A stretch of DNA of 51,207 bases from the NCBI RefSeq assembly GCF_025463825.1, contig NZ_JAODBG010000021.1:1-51207 (forward strand). The letters are read 5' to 3'. Each line of letters begins with the position of its first letter. The first letter of the stretch is position 1. Position numbers and translations under genes: made by a program. Under the pieces are notes generated by a model that saw nothing but the letters and a program-made list of their open reading frames with translations, made no database searches and was not told where the DNA came from. This DNA is from Cryobacterium sp. (lineage in GTDB: Bacteria; Actinomycetota; Actinomycetes; Actinomycetales; Microbacteriaceae). Positions 34,325 to 45,014 of the stretch are shown here, in pieces.

Positions 34325-34330
34325 AGACTA
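34325..34330 (-). promoter_or_regulatory. Candidate -10 box of a leaderless aldo/keto reductase promoter
   Basis: TAGTCT on the minus strand, six bases (GGTGGA), then ATG 34318. Confidence 0.45.
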
Positions 34331-34438
34331 TTCCTCTCGCGAGTCCCTGTGACGACCTTTCTCCCCTCCTCCACAGGCCACCCGGCGGCGGAAGATTCCC
34401 GTGTCCGAAAACCGCCGGGGCCGGTCGGGTTCGCCGAC

Positions 34439-34444
34439 TACAGT
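34439..34444 (+). promoter_or_regulatory. Candidate -10 box of a leaderless ogt promoter
   Basis: TACAGT, six bases (CGCAGT), then ATG 34451. Confidence 0.5.
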
Positions 34445-34450
34445 CGCAGT

Positions 34451-34960
34451 ATGAGCAGCCCAGCTTCCCTCCCCCAGAACCTGATCCGCGTGCAGAGCCC
34501 GCTCGGCGGCCTCGAACTCACCGGCGACGACGACGAGATTTTCTCGCTGGCGATCATGCGGAACGGTCACCTGCCGTTCGAGGGACTGCCGGAGGCTCCC
34601 AATTCCCTTCTGCAGCGGGCCGTGCAGCAGCTCACCGAGTATTTCGCGGGCGATCGGTTCGCCTTCGACGTTCCCGTGCGGCTCTCCAGGGGCACCGAGT
34701 TCCAGCGGAGTGTCTGGTTGGGCCTGGCCGCCGTTCCCTTCGGCGATCATCTCTCCTACGGCGAGCTCGGCCGGTCGATCGGCAAGAGCGGTGCGGGGCG
34801 GGCCATCGGCGGGGCCGTCGGCGCGAACCCCGCGCCGATCCTGGTGGGCTGCCACCGGGTGCTCGCCTCCAATGGCCGCATCACCGGTTTCAGCGCCGGT
34901 GAGGGAATCCCCACCAAGCAGTGGTTGCTGCGACACGAGCGCATCGAGTTCGTCGGATGA
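34451..34960 (+). CDS. ogt: Methylated-DNA--protein-cysteine methyltransferase
   Basis: 169 aa from ATG 34451 (MSSPASLPQNLIRVQSPLGG). It repairs O6-alkylguanine by irreversible transfer to its own Cys. The helix-turn-helix part shows FQRSVWLGLAAVPFGDHLSY and GELGRSIGKSGAGRAIGGAV. The active-site motif is VGCHRVLASNGRITGF: the usual PCHRV has Gly in place of Pro, with Cys, His and Arg kept. The C-terminal WLLRHE is standard. The upstream ATG is rejected because the leaderless -10 box and the family N-terminus point to 34451. Its stop overlaps the tag start. Confidence 0.93.
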   Translation: MSSPASLPQNLIRVQSPLGGLELTGDDDEIFSLAIMRNGHLPFEGLPEAPNSLLQRAVQQLTEYFAGDRFAFDVPVRLSRGTEFQRSVWLGLAAVPFGDHLSYGELGRSIGKSGAGRAIGGAVGANPAPILVGCHRVLASNGRITGFSAGEGIPTKQWLLRHERIEFVG

Positions 34961-35559
34961 CCCAGCCCCAGCTGGCGACACGCCCCTCAGCGATCGTGGG
35001 CGAGGACGGTCTGTCCCGGTGCGGCTGGGCAGCGAGCGACGCCGAGTACCGGCGGTACCACGACGAGGAGTGGGGCCGCCCGTTGCACGACGAGCGGGCG
35101 CTGTTCGAGAAGCTCTGCCTGGAGGGCTTCCAGGCCGGCCTCTCCTGGATCACCATCCTCCGCCGCCGACCCGCGTTCCGGGCGGCGTTCGCGAACTTCG
35201 ACGTCCAGACGGTGGCGGCCTTCACCGCAAACGACGTGGAGCGATTGCTCGCCGACGACCGCATCATCCGACATCGGGGCAAGATCAACGCAACGATCGG
35301 CAATGCCCGCACCACCCTCGCCCTCGGCGAGAACCTCGCCGAGTTGATCTGGAGCTTCGCCCCCTCGCAGCGGTCGGTGCCGCTGCCCAGCCTGACCGAG
35401 GTGCCGGCGATCACTCCGGAGTCCTCCGCGCTGAGCAAGGAACTCCGCTCCCGTGGCTATCGGTTCGTCGGCCCCACCACGATGTACGCACTGATGCAGT
35501 CCAGCGGCCTGGTGAACGACCACGTGGTCGGCTGTCACCTCGCTCCGAGGCCGGCCTAG
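34957..35559 (+). CDS. tag: DNA-3-methyladenine glycosylase I
   Basis: 200 aa from ATG 34957, overlapping the ogt stop (ATGA). It removes 3-methyladenine from alkylated DNA. Zinc-snap residues are visible as Cys in LSRCGWA, His in YRRYHDEEWG, and His and Cys in NDHVVGCH. The catalytic and base-stacking region is LFEKLCLEGFQAGLSW. IIRHRGKINATIGNA and YRFVGPTTMYALMQ complete the family pattern. Together with ogt it forms a two-gene alkylation-repair operon; no Ada-type regulator is adjacent. Confidence 0.95.
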   Translation: MTQPQLATRPSAIVGEDGLSRCGWAASDAEYRRYHDEEWGRPLHDERALFEKLCLEGFQAGLSWITILRRRPAFRAAFANFDVQTVAAFTANDVERLLADDRIIRHRGKINATIGNARTTLALGENLAELIWSFAPSQRSVPLPSLTEVPAITPESSALSKELRSRGYRFVGPTTMYALMQSSGLVNDHVVGCHLAPRPA

Positions 35560-35582
35560 GCGGTAGAGCCGGGCCGGTGTCG

Positions 35583-36587
<1,005 letters not shown>

Positions 36588-36602
36588 GGCGGCGGCCGGG
36601 GT

Positions 36603-37355
36603 TCAGTGGCCGGTCACGACGAGTTCCAGCTCCCCCGCCGCGCCTGGTCGCAGGGTCAGTCCCGCCGTCGGCGCCCAGGCGAGGAGTTCCTCGACGGAGC
36701 CGAAGTCCTGGCCGTTTTCGAGCAGGGCACGAGTGAACTCTCCCTTGGACTTCTTGTTGAAGTGGTTGAGGGCCCGGGTCTGACCGTCGGCGCCCTCGGT
36801 GACCACCCGCAGGAAGTGCCGCTGGGGGTGTGCGGCGGCGGCCCCCAGTGACACGTACCCCTCCGAGCGCAGGTCGAGCAACAGTCCGCTGGTCTTCTCC
36901 AGCACCGCGGATACATCGGCTGCCCAGTGCTTCTTAAGCGAAAGCTCGGGCACCCGGGAGTCATGCGACAGCCGGTAGGCGGGCACCAGGTCCAGGCCGC
37001 CAACGGGGCCGAGCAATGCGGAATGCACCAGCAGGTGCTCCCCGGCGAAGGCGCGGCCGTTCGGCGACAACGTGTCGGCTGCCAGAGCGTCATACAGCAC
37101 GCCCGTGTAGCGGTCGATGACCGGGGCGGTCGGCGAGCTGCCGACGGTGGCGTTGCGCTGCACCTCACCCAGCTGGGTCCGGCCGAGTTTGAGAGCGCGC
37201 ACGGTGGCGTCTTCGTCCTTGGCCAGCGCCTTCAGCGCCCGAACCAGGGTGCAGCGGCGGCGGTTGAGAGCCGGGAAGGCCAGCGAATCCACGTCCAGGG
37301 ACGCAAAACCGCCGCCGGAGCGTTTCGTCTCCGACGGCGGTAGTAATACAAACAC
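36603..37355 (-). CDS. yaaA: YaaA/DUF328 family peroxide-response protein
   Basis: 250 aa from GTG 37355. Family signatures are LLPPSETKR at the N-terminus, DRYTGVLYDAL in the middle and NHFNKKSKGEF, FTRALL near the C-terminus. E. coli YaaA limits free iron and oxidative DNA damage; the biochemical activity remains unsettled. It starts 22 nt after the atpC stop and may be read through from the atp operon. The first codons (TTT GTA TTA CTA) are A/T-rich, with a TTA leucine codon, a choice that is very rare here. Confidence 0.88.
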   Translation of the reverse strand: MFVLLPPSETKRSGGGFASLDVDSLAFPALNRRRCTLVRALKALAKDEDATVRALKLGRTQLGEVQRNATVGSSPTAPVIDRYTGVLYDALAADTLSPNGRAFAGEHLLVHSALLGPVGGLDLVPAYRLSHDSRVPELSLKKHWAADVSAVLEKTSGLLLDLRSEGYVSLGAAAAHPQRHFLRVVTEGADGQTRALNHFNKKSKGEFTRALLENGQDFGSVEELLAWAPTAGLTLRPGAAGELELVVTGH

Positions 37356-37377
37356 GGTGTCCTAGTTGGGCTAGTTC

Positions 37378-37644
37378 CTAAACGAGTGCGGCCTTGCGGG
37401 CCACGATGGTGATGGTGTCGTTCTCGACCGAGAGGAAACCGTCGGCCGCCTCAGCGACGACCTTGGTGCCGTCGGCCAGGGTGACCCGAACCTCACCGCT
37501 GGAGAGGATCGCCAGCAACGGCTCGTGGCCGGCGAGAATACCGATCTCGCCTTCCACGGTGCGGGCCACGACCATGGTCGCCTCGCCGGACCAGACCTGC
37601 TGGTCCGCCGAGACGACACTCACGGAAAGCGGAGCCGAAGCCAT
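37378..37644 (-). CDS. atpC: F1Fo-ATP synthase epsilon subunit, short form
   Basis: 88 aa from ATG 37644, with AAGGAGAA upstream inside the atpD end. The beta-sandwich domain is complete (LSVSVVSADQQVWSGEATMV, GEIGILAGHEPLLAIL, FLSVENDTITIVA). The usual C-terminal two-helix domain of about 45 residues, which in E. coli and mycobacteria regulates hydrolysis, is absent: the protein stops right after IVARKAALV. It sits in the central stalk with gamma. Confidence 0.93.
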   Translation of the reverse strand: MASAPLSVSVVSADQQVWSGEATMVVARTVEGEIGILAGHEPLLAILSSGEVRVTLADGTKVVAEAADGFLSVENDTITIVARKAALV

Positions 37645-37646
37645 GC

Positions 37647-39128
<1,482 letters not shown>

Positions 39129-40031
39129 TTAGTTCTTGGCGGATGAGAGCGCGTCGGCTCCACCCACGATCTCGGAAATCTGCTGCGTGATCTCGGTCTG
39201 GCGCGCGTTGTTCGACAGCCGCGTGTAGTCCTTGATGAGCTTGTCGGCGTTGTCGCTGGCCGACTTCATGGCCTTCTGACGGCTGGCGTGCTCGGAAGCG
39301 GCGGACTGCAACATGGCGTTGAAGATGCGGCTTTCGATGTAGACCGGCAGGAGGGCGTCGAGAACGGTCTCGGCCTCAGGCTCGAATTCGTAGAGCGGCA
39401 GCACCGCGGACGCCTCAGGTGCTTCTTCACCCTCGACGACCTCGAGCGGCAACAGGCGGACGACCTCGGGAACCTGGGTGACCATGCTGACGAAGCGGTT
39501 GTAGACAATGTGAATCTCGTCGACGCCGCCGTCATCCGCTTCGCGGAGGAACGCCTCGAGGAGAGCTTCACCGATCTCCTGGGCGGTGTCGAACTGCGGC
39601 TGGTCGGTGCCTCCGGTCCAGGATCGCTCCGAGACGCGGCGGCGGAAGCTGAAATACGCCAGCGACTTACGGCCGACGAGGTAGTAGACGACGTCCTTGC
39701 CCTGGCTGCGCAGCAGCTCGGTGAGCTGCTCGGCTTCGCGGAGCACCTGGGAACTGAACGCTCCAGCCAGGCCACGGTCGGACGCGAAGATCACAACCGC
39801 TGCGCGGTTGATCACCTCGGGTTCGGTGGTCAGGACGTGCTCGATGTTCGAGTACGTGGCGACCGCGGAAACTGCCCGGGTGATCGCACGCGAATACGGG
39901 GTGGACGCAGCAACCCTCGCCTGCGCCTTCTGGATGCGCGAGGCGGAGATCAGCTCCATGGCCCGAGTGATCTTCTTGGTCGTCTGGGCAGATTTGATCT
40001 TCTGCCGGTAGACCCGAAGTTGCGCTCCCAT
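39129..40031 (-). CDS. atpG: F1Fo-ATP synthase gamma subunit
   Basis: 300 aa. Central rotor shaft. N-terminal helix [20 protein letters not shown] and [17 protein letters not shown], and C-terminal helix [20 protein letters not shown] followed by [13 protein letters not shown], are conserved. Its start lies 93 nt after atpA, a gap that holds a 13-bp hairpin. Confidence 0.97.
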   Translation of the reverse strand: MGAQLRVYRQKIKSAQTTKKITRAMELISASRIQKAQARVAASTPYSRAITRAVSAVATYSNIEHVLTTEPEVINRAAVVIFASDRGLAGAFSSQVLREAEQLTELLRSQGKDVVYYLVGRKSLAYFSFRRRVSERSWTGGTDQPQFDTAQEIGEALLEAFLREADDGGVDEIHIVYNRFVSMVTQVPEVVRLLPLEVVEGEEAPEASAVLPLYEFEPEAETVLDALLPVYIESRIFNAMLQSAASEHASRQKAMKSASDNADKLIKDYTRLSNNARQTEITQQISEIVGGADALSSAKN

Positions 40032-40079
40032 GTGTCTCCTGTGCTTACTTGTCTATCGTGTCGGTGGGTGTCGAGCAGC

Positions 40080-40116
40080 TCCGGTTCGCGCCGCCTTGAC
40101 GCAGGCGCGAACCGGA
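40080..40116 (-). promoter_or_regulatory. Perfect 13-bp stem-loop between atpA and atpG
   Basis: Arms 40080-40092 and 40104-40116 (core CCGGTTCGCGCC with GGCGCGAACCGG) pair without mismatch around an 11-nt loop. It lies 8 nt past the atpA stop, has no U-tract, and is inside the operon. It is thus more likely an mRNA-stability or attenuation element than a full terminator. Confidence 0.65.
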
Positions 40117-40124
40117 ACGAAGCG

Positions 40125-41765
40125 CTAGCGCTTGTGCTTGACGATCTTTTCCTGGTTGACGTCTTCCGCCTTGGTGGCGACGAATTCCTCGCGGCCGACG
40201 GAGGCGAGTGACTTGCCCTCACCGGTCTGGAATTCGCGCTTGAAGGTGTCGACGGCCGCGGTCAGCTCGGCGACGGTGTCGTCGGAGAGCACATTGGTCT
40301 CGCGCAGGGTGGTGAGGATACCCGTGTTACGGCCCAGGTAATCGAGCAGTTCGCGTTCGAAACGCAGGATGTCTTCGAGGGGAACCTCGTCGAGCTTGCC
40401 GTTGGTGCCGGCCCAGATCGAGACGACCTGGTCTTCGACCGGGTACGGGGAGTACTGCGGCTGCTTGAGCAGCTCGGTCAGGCGGGCGCCACGAGCAAGC
40501 TGACGACGGCTGGCCGGGTCGAGGTCCGATGCGAACATCGAGAAGGCCTCGAGCGAGCGGTACTGGGCCAGTTCGAGCTTGAGGGTACCGGAGACCTTCT
40601 TGATCGACTTGACCTGGGCGTCACCACCGACTCGGGAGACCGAGATTCCCACGTCGACAGCGGGGCGCTGGTTGGCGTTGAAGAGGTCGGACTGCAGGAA
40701 GATCTGGCCGTCGGTGATCGAGATCACGTTGGTCGGAATGTAGGCGGCAACGTCGTTGGCCTTGGTCTCGATGATCGGCAGGCCGGTCATCGATCCGGCG
40801 CCGAGCTCGTCGGAGAGCTTGGCACAACGCTCGAGCAGGCGGGAGTGCAGGTAGAACACGTCACCGGGGTAGGCTTCGCGTCCCGGCGGGCGACGCAGCA
40901 GCAGCGACACCGCACGGTAGGCCTCGGCCTGCTTGGACAGGTCATCGAAGATGATGAGGACGTGCTTGCCGGCGTACATCCAGTGCTGGCCGATGGCCGA
41001 GCCGGTGTACGGGGCGAGGTACTTGAACCCGGCCGGGTCGGAGGCGGGAGCGGCGACGATGGTCGTGTACTCCATTGCTCCGGCGTCCTCGAGCGCACCC
41101 TTCACCGAAGCGATGGTGGAGCCCTTCTGGCCGATGGCAACGTAGATGCAGCGAACCTGCTTGTTGGCGTCGCCGGAGTCCCAGTTGGCCTTCTGGTTGA
41201 TGATGGTGTCCACCGCGATGGCGGTCTTGCCGGTCTGGCGGTCACCGATGATCAGCTGGCGCTGGCCACGGCCGATCGGGATCATGGCGTCGATGGCCTT
41301 GATGCCGGTCTGCATCGGTTCGTGCACGCTCTTGCGGTGCATGACGCCGGGCGCCTGCAGTTCGAGGGCGCGGCGGCCATCCGTTGCGATCTCACCGAGA
41401 CCGTCGATGGGAGCGCCGAGCGGGTCGACGACGCGGCCGAGGTAGCCGTCGCCGACGGGAACGGAGAGGACCTCGCCGGTGCGGTACACCTCCATGCCTT
41501 CGACGATGCCGGCGAACTCGCCGAGGACGACAACACCGATCTCGTCTTCGTCGAGGTTCAGCGCGAGGCCCAGGGTGCCGTCGGCGAACTTGATGAGCTC
41601 GTTGGCCATGACACCGGGGAGACCCTCAACGTGGGCGATGCCATCGCCCGCGGTGGTGACGTAGCCGACCTCGGTCGTCGCGGTCTTGTTCGGCTCGTAG
41701 GACTTTACGAAGTCCTGGAGAGCGTCACGGATCTCATCGGGGCTGATCGTTAGTTCTGCCATCAT
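40125..41765 (-). CDS. atpA: F1Fo-ATP synthase alpha subunit
   Basis: 546 aa from the first of two adjacent ATG codons (41765 or 41762), with AAGGGAAG next to it. Non-catalytic nucleotide-binding subunit: Walker [43 protein letters not shown] and the arginine-finger region [20 protein letters not shown] followed by [10 protein letters not shown]. The final 40 residues are longer than in E. coli, ending in a lysine-rich tail, as is common in actinobacteria. Confidence 0.98.
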   Translation of the reverse strand: MMAELTISPDEIRDALQDFVKSYEPNKTATTEVGYVTTAGDGIAHVEGLPGVMANELIKFADGTLGLALNLDEDEIGVVVLGEFAGIVEGMEVYRTGEVLSVPVGDGYLGRVVDPLGAPIDGLGEIATDGRRALELQAPGVMHRKSVHEPMQTGIKAIDAMIPIGRGQRQLIIGDRQTGKTAIAVDTIINQKANWDSGDANKQVRCIYVAIGQKGSTIASVKGALEDAGAMEYTTIVAAPASDPAGFKYLAPYTGSAIGQHWMYAGKHVLIIFDDLSKQAEAYRAVSLLLRRPPGREAYPGDVFYLHSRLLERCAKLSDELGAGSMTGLPIIETKANDVAAYIPTNVISITDGQIFLQSDLFNANQRPAVDVGISVSRVGGDAQVKSIKKVSGTLKLELAQYRSLEAFSMFASDLDPASRRQLARGARLTELLKQPQYSPYPVEDQVVSIWAGTNGKLDEVPLEDILRFERELLDYLGRNTGILTTLRETNVLSDDTVAELTAAVDTFKREFQTGEGKSLASVGREEFVATKAEDVNQEKIVKHKR

Positions 41766-41775
41766 CTTCCCTTTT

Positions 41776-41791
41776 CTGTACAGCAGTACAG
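41776..41791 (-). promoter_or_regulatory. Tetraloop hairpin directly upstream of the atpA ribosome-binding site
   Basis: CTGTAC and GTACAG pair perfectly around TGCT (minus-strand sense). The stem ends immediately before AAAAGGGAAG-ATG of atpA, so it could tune translation. Confidence 0.45.
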
Positions 41792-41849
41792 GCTTTGTCT
41801 TTTCGACACGTTACCGTCTCGAGGTTTGTGTGATCTGGGAACCCGAAGG

Positions 41850-42647
41850 TTATCCAGCAAGCTGCAATCTCAAGTCCTTGAGACGAGTGGCGATGCTGCC
41901 GTCAATGACGTCATCGCCGATCTGTACTTTCAGGCCGCCGACGACGGATGCGTCGATGACCTGGTTGATGGTGAGGTTACGTCCGTACCGGGCCGACAGG
42001 CTCTTGGCCAGCCGGTCCAGTTGCGCGCTCTGCAACGGTGTCGCGGAGGTGACGGTGGCGATGACGGAGTCCGCCTGATCGGCGACGATCGTGGCCGCGT
42101 CCCTCAGCAGTTCGCCGATACGGCGACCGCGGGGCTGCCGCACGAGGTGACGCACGATGGTGAGCGTCTGGTCGCTGGCCTTGCCTTTGAGCAGGGCGTC
42201 AACGAGGCTCACCTTGGCAACGGCCGGGGTGAGCTTGCTGGTCAGCGCCAGTTCGAGCTCGGCGTCCGAGGACACCGCTGCACCGAAGGTGAACAGCTCG
42301 GCATCGATTGCCACGTCCGCCGGGGCGGATGCTGCGACGACGCGAAGACCGAGTGCTTCGATGCCGGCGAGCAGGTCCTGGTGATTGGACCACCGGGCTG
42401 CGGCAGCGGACTGCAGCAGCTCGAGTGCGACCGGCGTCACGGTCGGCGCGAAGACCGCCCGGACGAGGGCGGTCTTGGCGGTCTCCTCGGCCGAGGCGTC
42501 GCCGATGGCGGCCAGCAACTGTGAGGAGTTGCCGATGACTCGGCCGGCGTCGAAGAGGCTTTCGCCCGTCGCCAGATCGGCCGAGTCGGCGTGGGCGGCC
42601 AAGGCCGTCCGCGACGAGGCCAAGGCTTCTCTGGTGGCGCTTCCCAT
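41850..42647 (-). CDS. atpH: F1Fo-ATP synthase delta subunit
   Basis: 265 aa, the long form usual in actinobacteria (E. coli delta is about 177 aa). Connects F1 to the peripheral stalk. C-terminal conserved segment VTSATPLQSAQLDRLAKSLS and NQVIDASVVGGLKVQIGDDV, DGSIATRL identify it. Starts 4 nt after atpF. Confidence 0.95.
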   Translation of the reverse strand: MGSATREALASSRTALAAHADSADLATGESLFDAGRVIGNSSQLLAAIGDASAEETAKTALVRAVFAPTVTPVALELLQSAAAARWSNHQDLLAGIEALGLRVVAASAPADVAIDAELFTFGAAVSSDAELELALTSKLTPAVAKVSLVDALLKGKASDQTLTIVRHLVRQPRGRRIGELLRDAATIVADQADSVIATVTSATPLQSAQLDRLAKSLSARYGRNLTINQVIDASVVGGLKVQIGDDVIDGSIATRLKDLRLQLAG

Positions 42648-42651
42648 GTGT

Positions 42652-43221
42652 CTAGTGCTTTCCGGCCGACGGGGCCGTGTTCTCGGAGGACTCGATGTCG
42701 GCGAGGAACCTGTCGACGATGGCGCTGGCGCGCGCGTCGTCGGTCAGGCTCTCCCCGATGACACCGGAGGCCAGGTCGAGAGCCAGGGTACCGACCTCGC
42801 TGCGAAGCGACGTGATGGCGGCCTGGTGCTCTGCCTCGATCTGGGTCTTGGCGGTGGCCAGGATCCGGCCGGCGTCATTGGACGCCTGCTCACGGAGCTC
42901 GGCGACGATCTGCTGACCGTCGGCGCGAGCCTGCTCGCGGATCTGGCCGGCTTCGACGCGGGCTGCAGCGAGCTGGGCGGTGTACTGCTCGAGAGCGGCC
43001 TCTGCCTTGCGCTGAGCTTCGTCGGCCTTCGCGATGTTTCCTTCAATGGCCTCTGCGCGGTCGTCGAGGAGCTTCTGCATCCGTGGAAGAACGAGCTTCC
43101 AGAAGAAGAAGAGAATGACGACGAAGACGAAGGACGACCAAATGATGTCGTAGATCGCGGGAATGAGCGGATTGACCGTCTCTTCCGCTTCTGCGGCGGC
43201 TGCAATCACTGAGTGAAGCAT
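42652..43221 (-). CDS. atpF: F1Fo-ATP synthase b subunit
   Basis: 189 aa. A single N-terminal membrane helix (IIWSSFVFVVILFFFWKLVL) is followed by a long charged coiled-coil helix of the peripheral stalk (RMQKLLDDRAEAIEGNIAKA, DEAQRKAEAALEQY). A strong TAGGAGGC site precedes ATG 43221. Normal length. Confidence 0.96.
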   Translation of the reverse strand: MLHSVIAAAAEAEETVNPLIPAIYDIIWSSFVFVVILFFFWKLVLPRMQKLLDDRAEAIEGNIAKADEAQRKAEAALEQYTAQLAAARVEAGQIREQARADGQQIVAELREQASNDAGRILATAKTQIEAEHQAAITSLRSEVGTLALDLASGVIGESLTDDARASAIVDRFLADIESSENTAPSAGKH

Positions 43222-43252
43222 CGTGCCTCCTAACTAGTTGTAGAAAAGAGGA

Positions 43253-43534
<282 letters not shown>

Positions 43535-44347
43535 TTAGTGCTCGTCAGCCAGCGCGAGCTGGATGTAGACAGCGGTGAGCAATGCGAAGACGTACGCCTG
43601 CAGCGTCGCCACCAAGAGTTCGAACAAAGTGAACACGAAGCCGAACGCGAGGGTACCGACACCGAACAGCTTGAAGCCGCCGTCAGCGGTGAAGAAGAAG
43701 AACTGGGTCGCCGCGAAGAACAGCACCAGCAGGAGGTGGCCGACAACCATGTTCATCAGCAGTCGCAGCGTGAGCGTGACCGGGCGGATCAGGAACGTGG
43801 AGACGAACTCGATCGGCGTGACGATGATGTACAGCACCGGGGGAACTCCGGGCGGGAAGAGCGAGTTGCGGAAGAACTTGCCCGGGTGCTTCTTGATTCC
43901 GGCGTAGAGGAACGCGCCGTAGGCGACCAGGGCGAGCACCAGCGGAACGCCGATGACCGAGGTTCCCGCGATGTTCAGGAACGGGATCACCCCGGTGAGG
44001 TTCATGAAGAGCACCATGAAGAAGATGGTGGTGATCAGCGGAAGGAAGCGTTTGCCGTCCTTCTTGCCGAGCAGGTCCTCTGCGATATTGACACGCACGA
44101 GGTCCAGGCCCATTTCGACCAGGCTCTGAAGGCGGGTCGGGACGATCTTCATGCGACGGGTTCCGGCCCAGAAGAGCAGCATCATCACGGCAACCGCGAT
44201 GAAGCGGATGAGGATAATGCGGTTCATCTCGAACGGAGTGTTCGCGAAGAAGATCGCGTCGGGGAAAAACTCGTTGATCGTTGGACCGTGGAACTCACCG
44301 TCGTCAGACGCGAGCGGAACGAGCAGGTTTACGGCGGTTTCTAGCAG
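43535..44347 (-). CDS. atpB: F1Fo-ATP synthase a subunit
   Basis: About 270 aa from a CTG at 44347, which stands 6 nt after AGGAG. The open frame extends to an ATG at 44422, but that stretch lacks a ribosome-binding site and contains TTA TTC GTC GTT codons unlike coding DNA here. Membrane channel subunit: FHGPTINEFFPDAIFF, PFEMNRI, MNLTGVIPF, PIEFVSTFLIRPVTLTLRL with the essential Arg, LLMNMVVGHLL and the C-terminal TLQAYVFALLTAVYIQLALA. If the CTG is wrong, the ATG at 44422 is the alternative. Confidence 0.93.
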   Translation of the reverse strand: MLETAVNLLVPLASDDGEFHGPTINEFFPDAIFFANTPFEMNRIILIRFIAVAVMMLLFWAGTRRMKIVPTRLQSLVEMGLDLVRVNIAEDLLGKKDGKRFLPLITTIFFMVLFMNLTGVIPFLNIAGTSVIGVPLVLALVAYGAFLYAGIKKHPGKFFRNSLFPPGVPPVLYIIVTPIEFVSTFLIRPVTLTLRLLMNMVVGHLLLVLFFAATQFFFFTADGGFKLFGVGTLAFGFVFTLFELLVATLQAYVFALLTAVYIQLALADEH

Positions 44348-44546
44348 CGCTTTCTCCTGTTTCGGGGCGTGGAGCTCTGCTCTCGCAACGACGAATAATG
44401 ATGCCGGTCTTCGCGCCAGCATGGGCAACGTCGGTCCGGGGTGAATCGCTCATAACCCTAGCAATAAACAAGCCCAGCTTACGAATCGAGAGGGGCCCGC
44501 TCAGTGAGAGATTGGGCCGTGCGGCGAGTCGCGGGTCAGGCCAGCC
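44348..44546 (-). promoter_or_regulatory. Gap between atpI and atpB with candidate internal promoters
   Basis: 199 bp, locally A/T-rich. On the minus strand it contains TAAGCT (44476-44481) and TAGGGT (44455-44460), either of which could be a -10 box giving the F1Fo genes a promoter separate from prmC-sua5-atpI. No -35 box is certain. Confidence 0.35.
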
Positions 44547-45014
44547 TCAGTCGTCGTGCGGCGCGGGCGGCAATACGACGTCGCTCGCGTAGGGCATCCG
44601 GCTCTTGAAGAGCACGATCGCGTCAACCACGAGGGAGCCGAGAACGCCCGCGATGATGCTCAGGAACAGCACCAGCGGGTGAATCCAGGGCTGGTCCTTG
44701 AGCAGGAGCAGCAAGACCAGGAAGACGATGAATTTGAGCAGCCAGCCGCCCATCACAATGCCGAAGAATGCGCCGATCGAGTTCTCGTTGCCCGCGTAAC
44801 GATTGGCCAACAGAATACTGGCGGCGGTGATGCCCATGAACACGACGGCCATCAGGGTGCCGATCAGCGCGCTGAGCACGCCGACCCCGCCGACGGTGAG
44901 GCCGCCGACCACCATTCCGATGAGCGCTATGGCGAGGGCGAGGATGCCGCCGTAGACGAGGACCTGCCGGAAGACCGGGATCGAGGTGGGCTGGGTGCTG
45001 GGTGCGGTGCTCAT
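44547..45014 (-). CDS. atpI: AtpI-like small membrane protein
   Basis: 155 aa with four hydrophobic segments, e.g. VLVYGGILALAIALIGMVVG and FIVFLVLLLLL. Its place directly before atpB, and its length, fit the actinobacterial AtpI-like proteins that are thought to help c-ring assembly or magnesium handling. Sequence similarity to E. coli AtpI is weak, so the name rests mostly on position. It overlaps the end of the MraY/WecA-like gene by 4 nt. Confidence 0.75.
   Translation of the reverse strand: MSTAPSTQPTSIPVFRQVLVYGGILALAIALIGMVVGGLTVGGVGVLSALIGTLMAVVFMGITAASILLANRYAGNENSIGAFFGIVMGGWLLKFIVFLVLLLLLKDQPWIHPLVLFLSIIAGVLGSLVVDAIVLFKSRMPYASDVVLPPAPHDD

Noticed and set aside
44304..44453. Possible 49-codon leader ORF (MSDSPRTDV...) ahead of and overlapping the atpB start
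   Set aside because: No ribosome-binding site; it overlaps the atpB coding frame and has no similarity that I recognise. A TAGGGT one base upstream is too close for a promoter.
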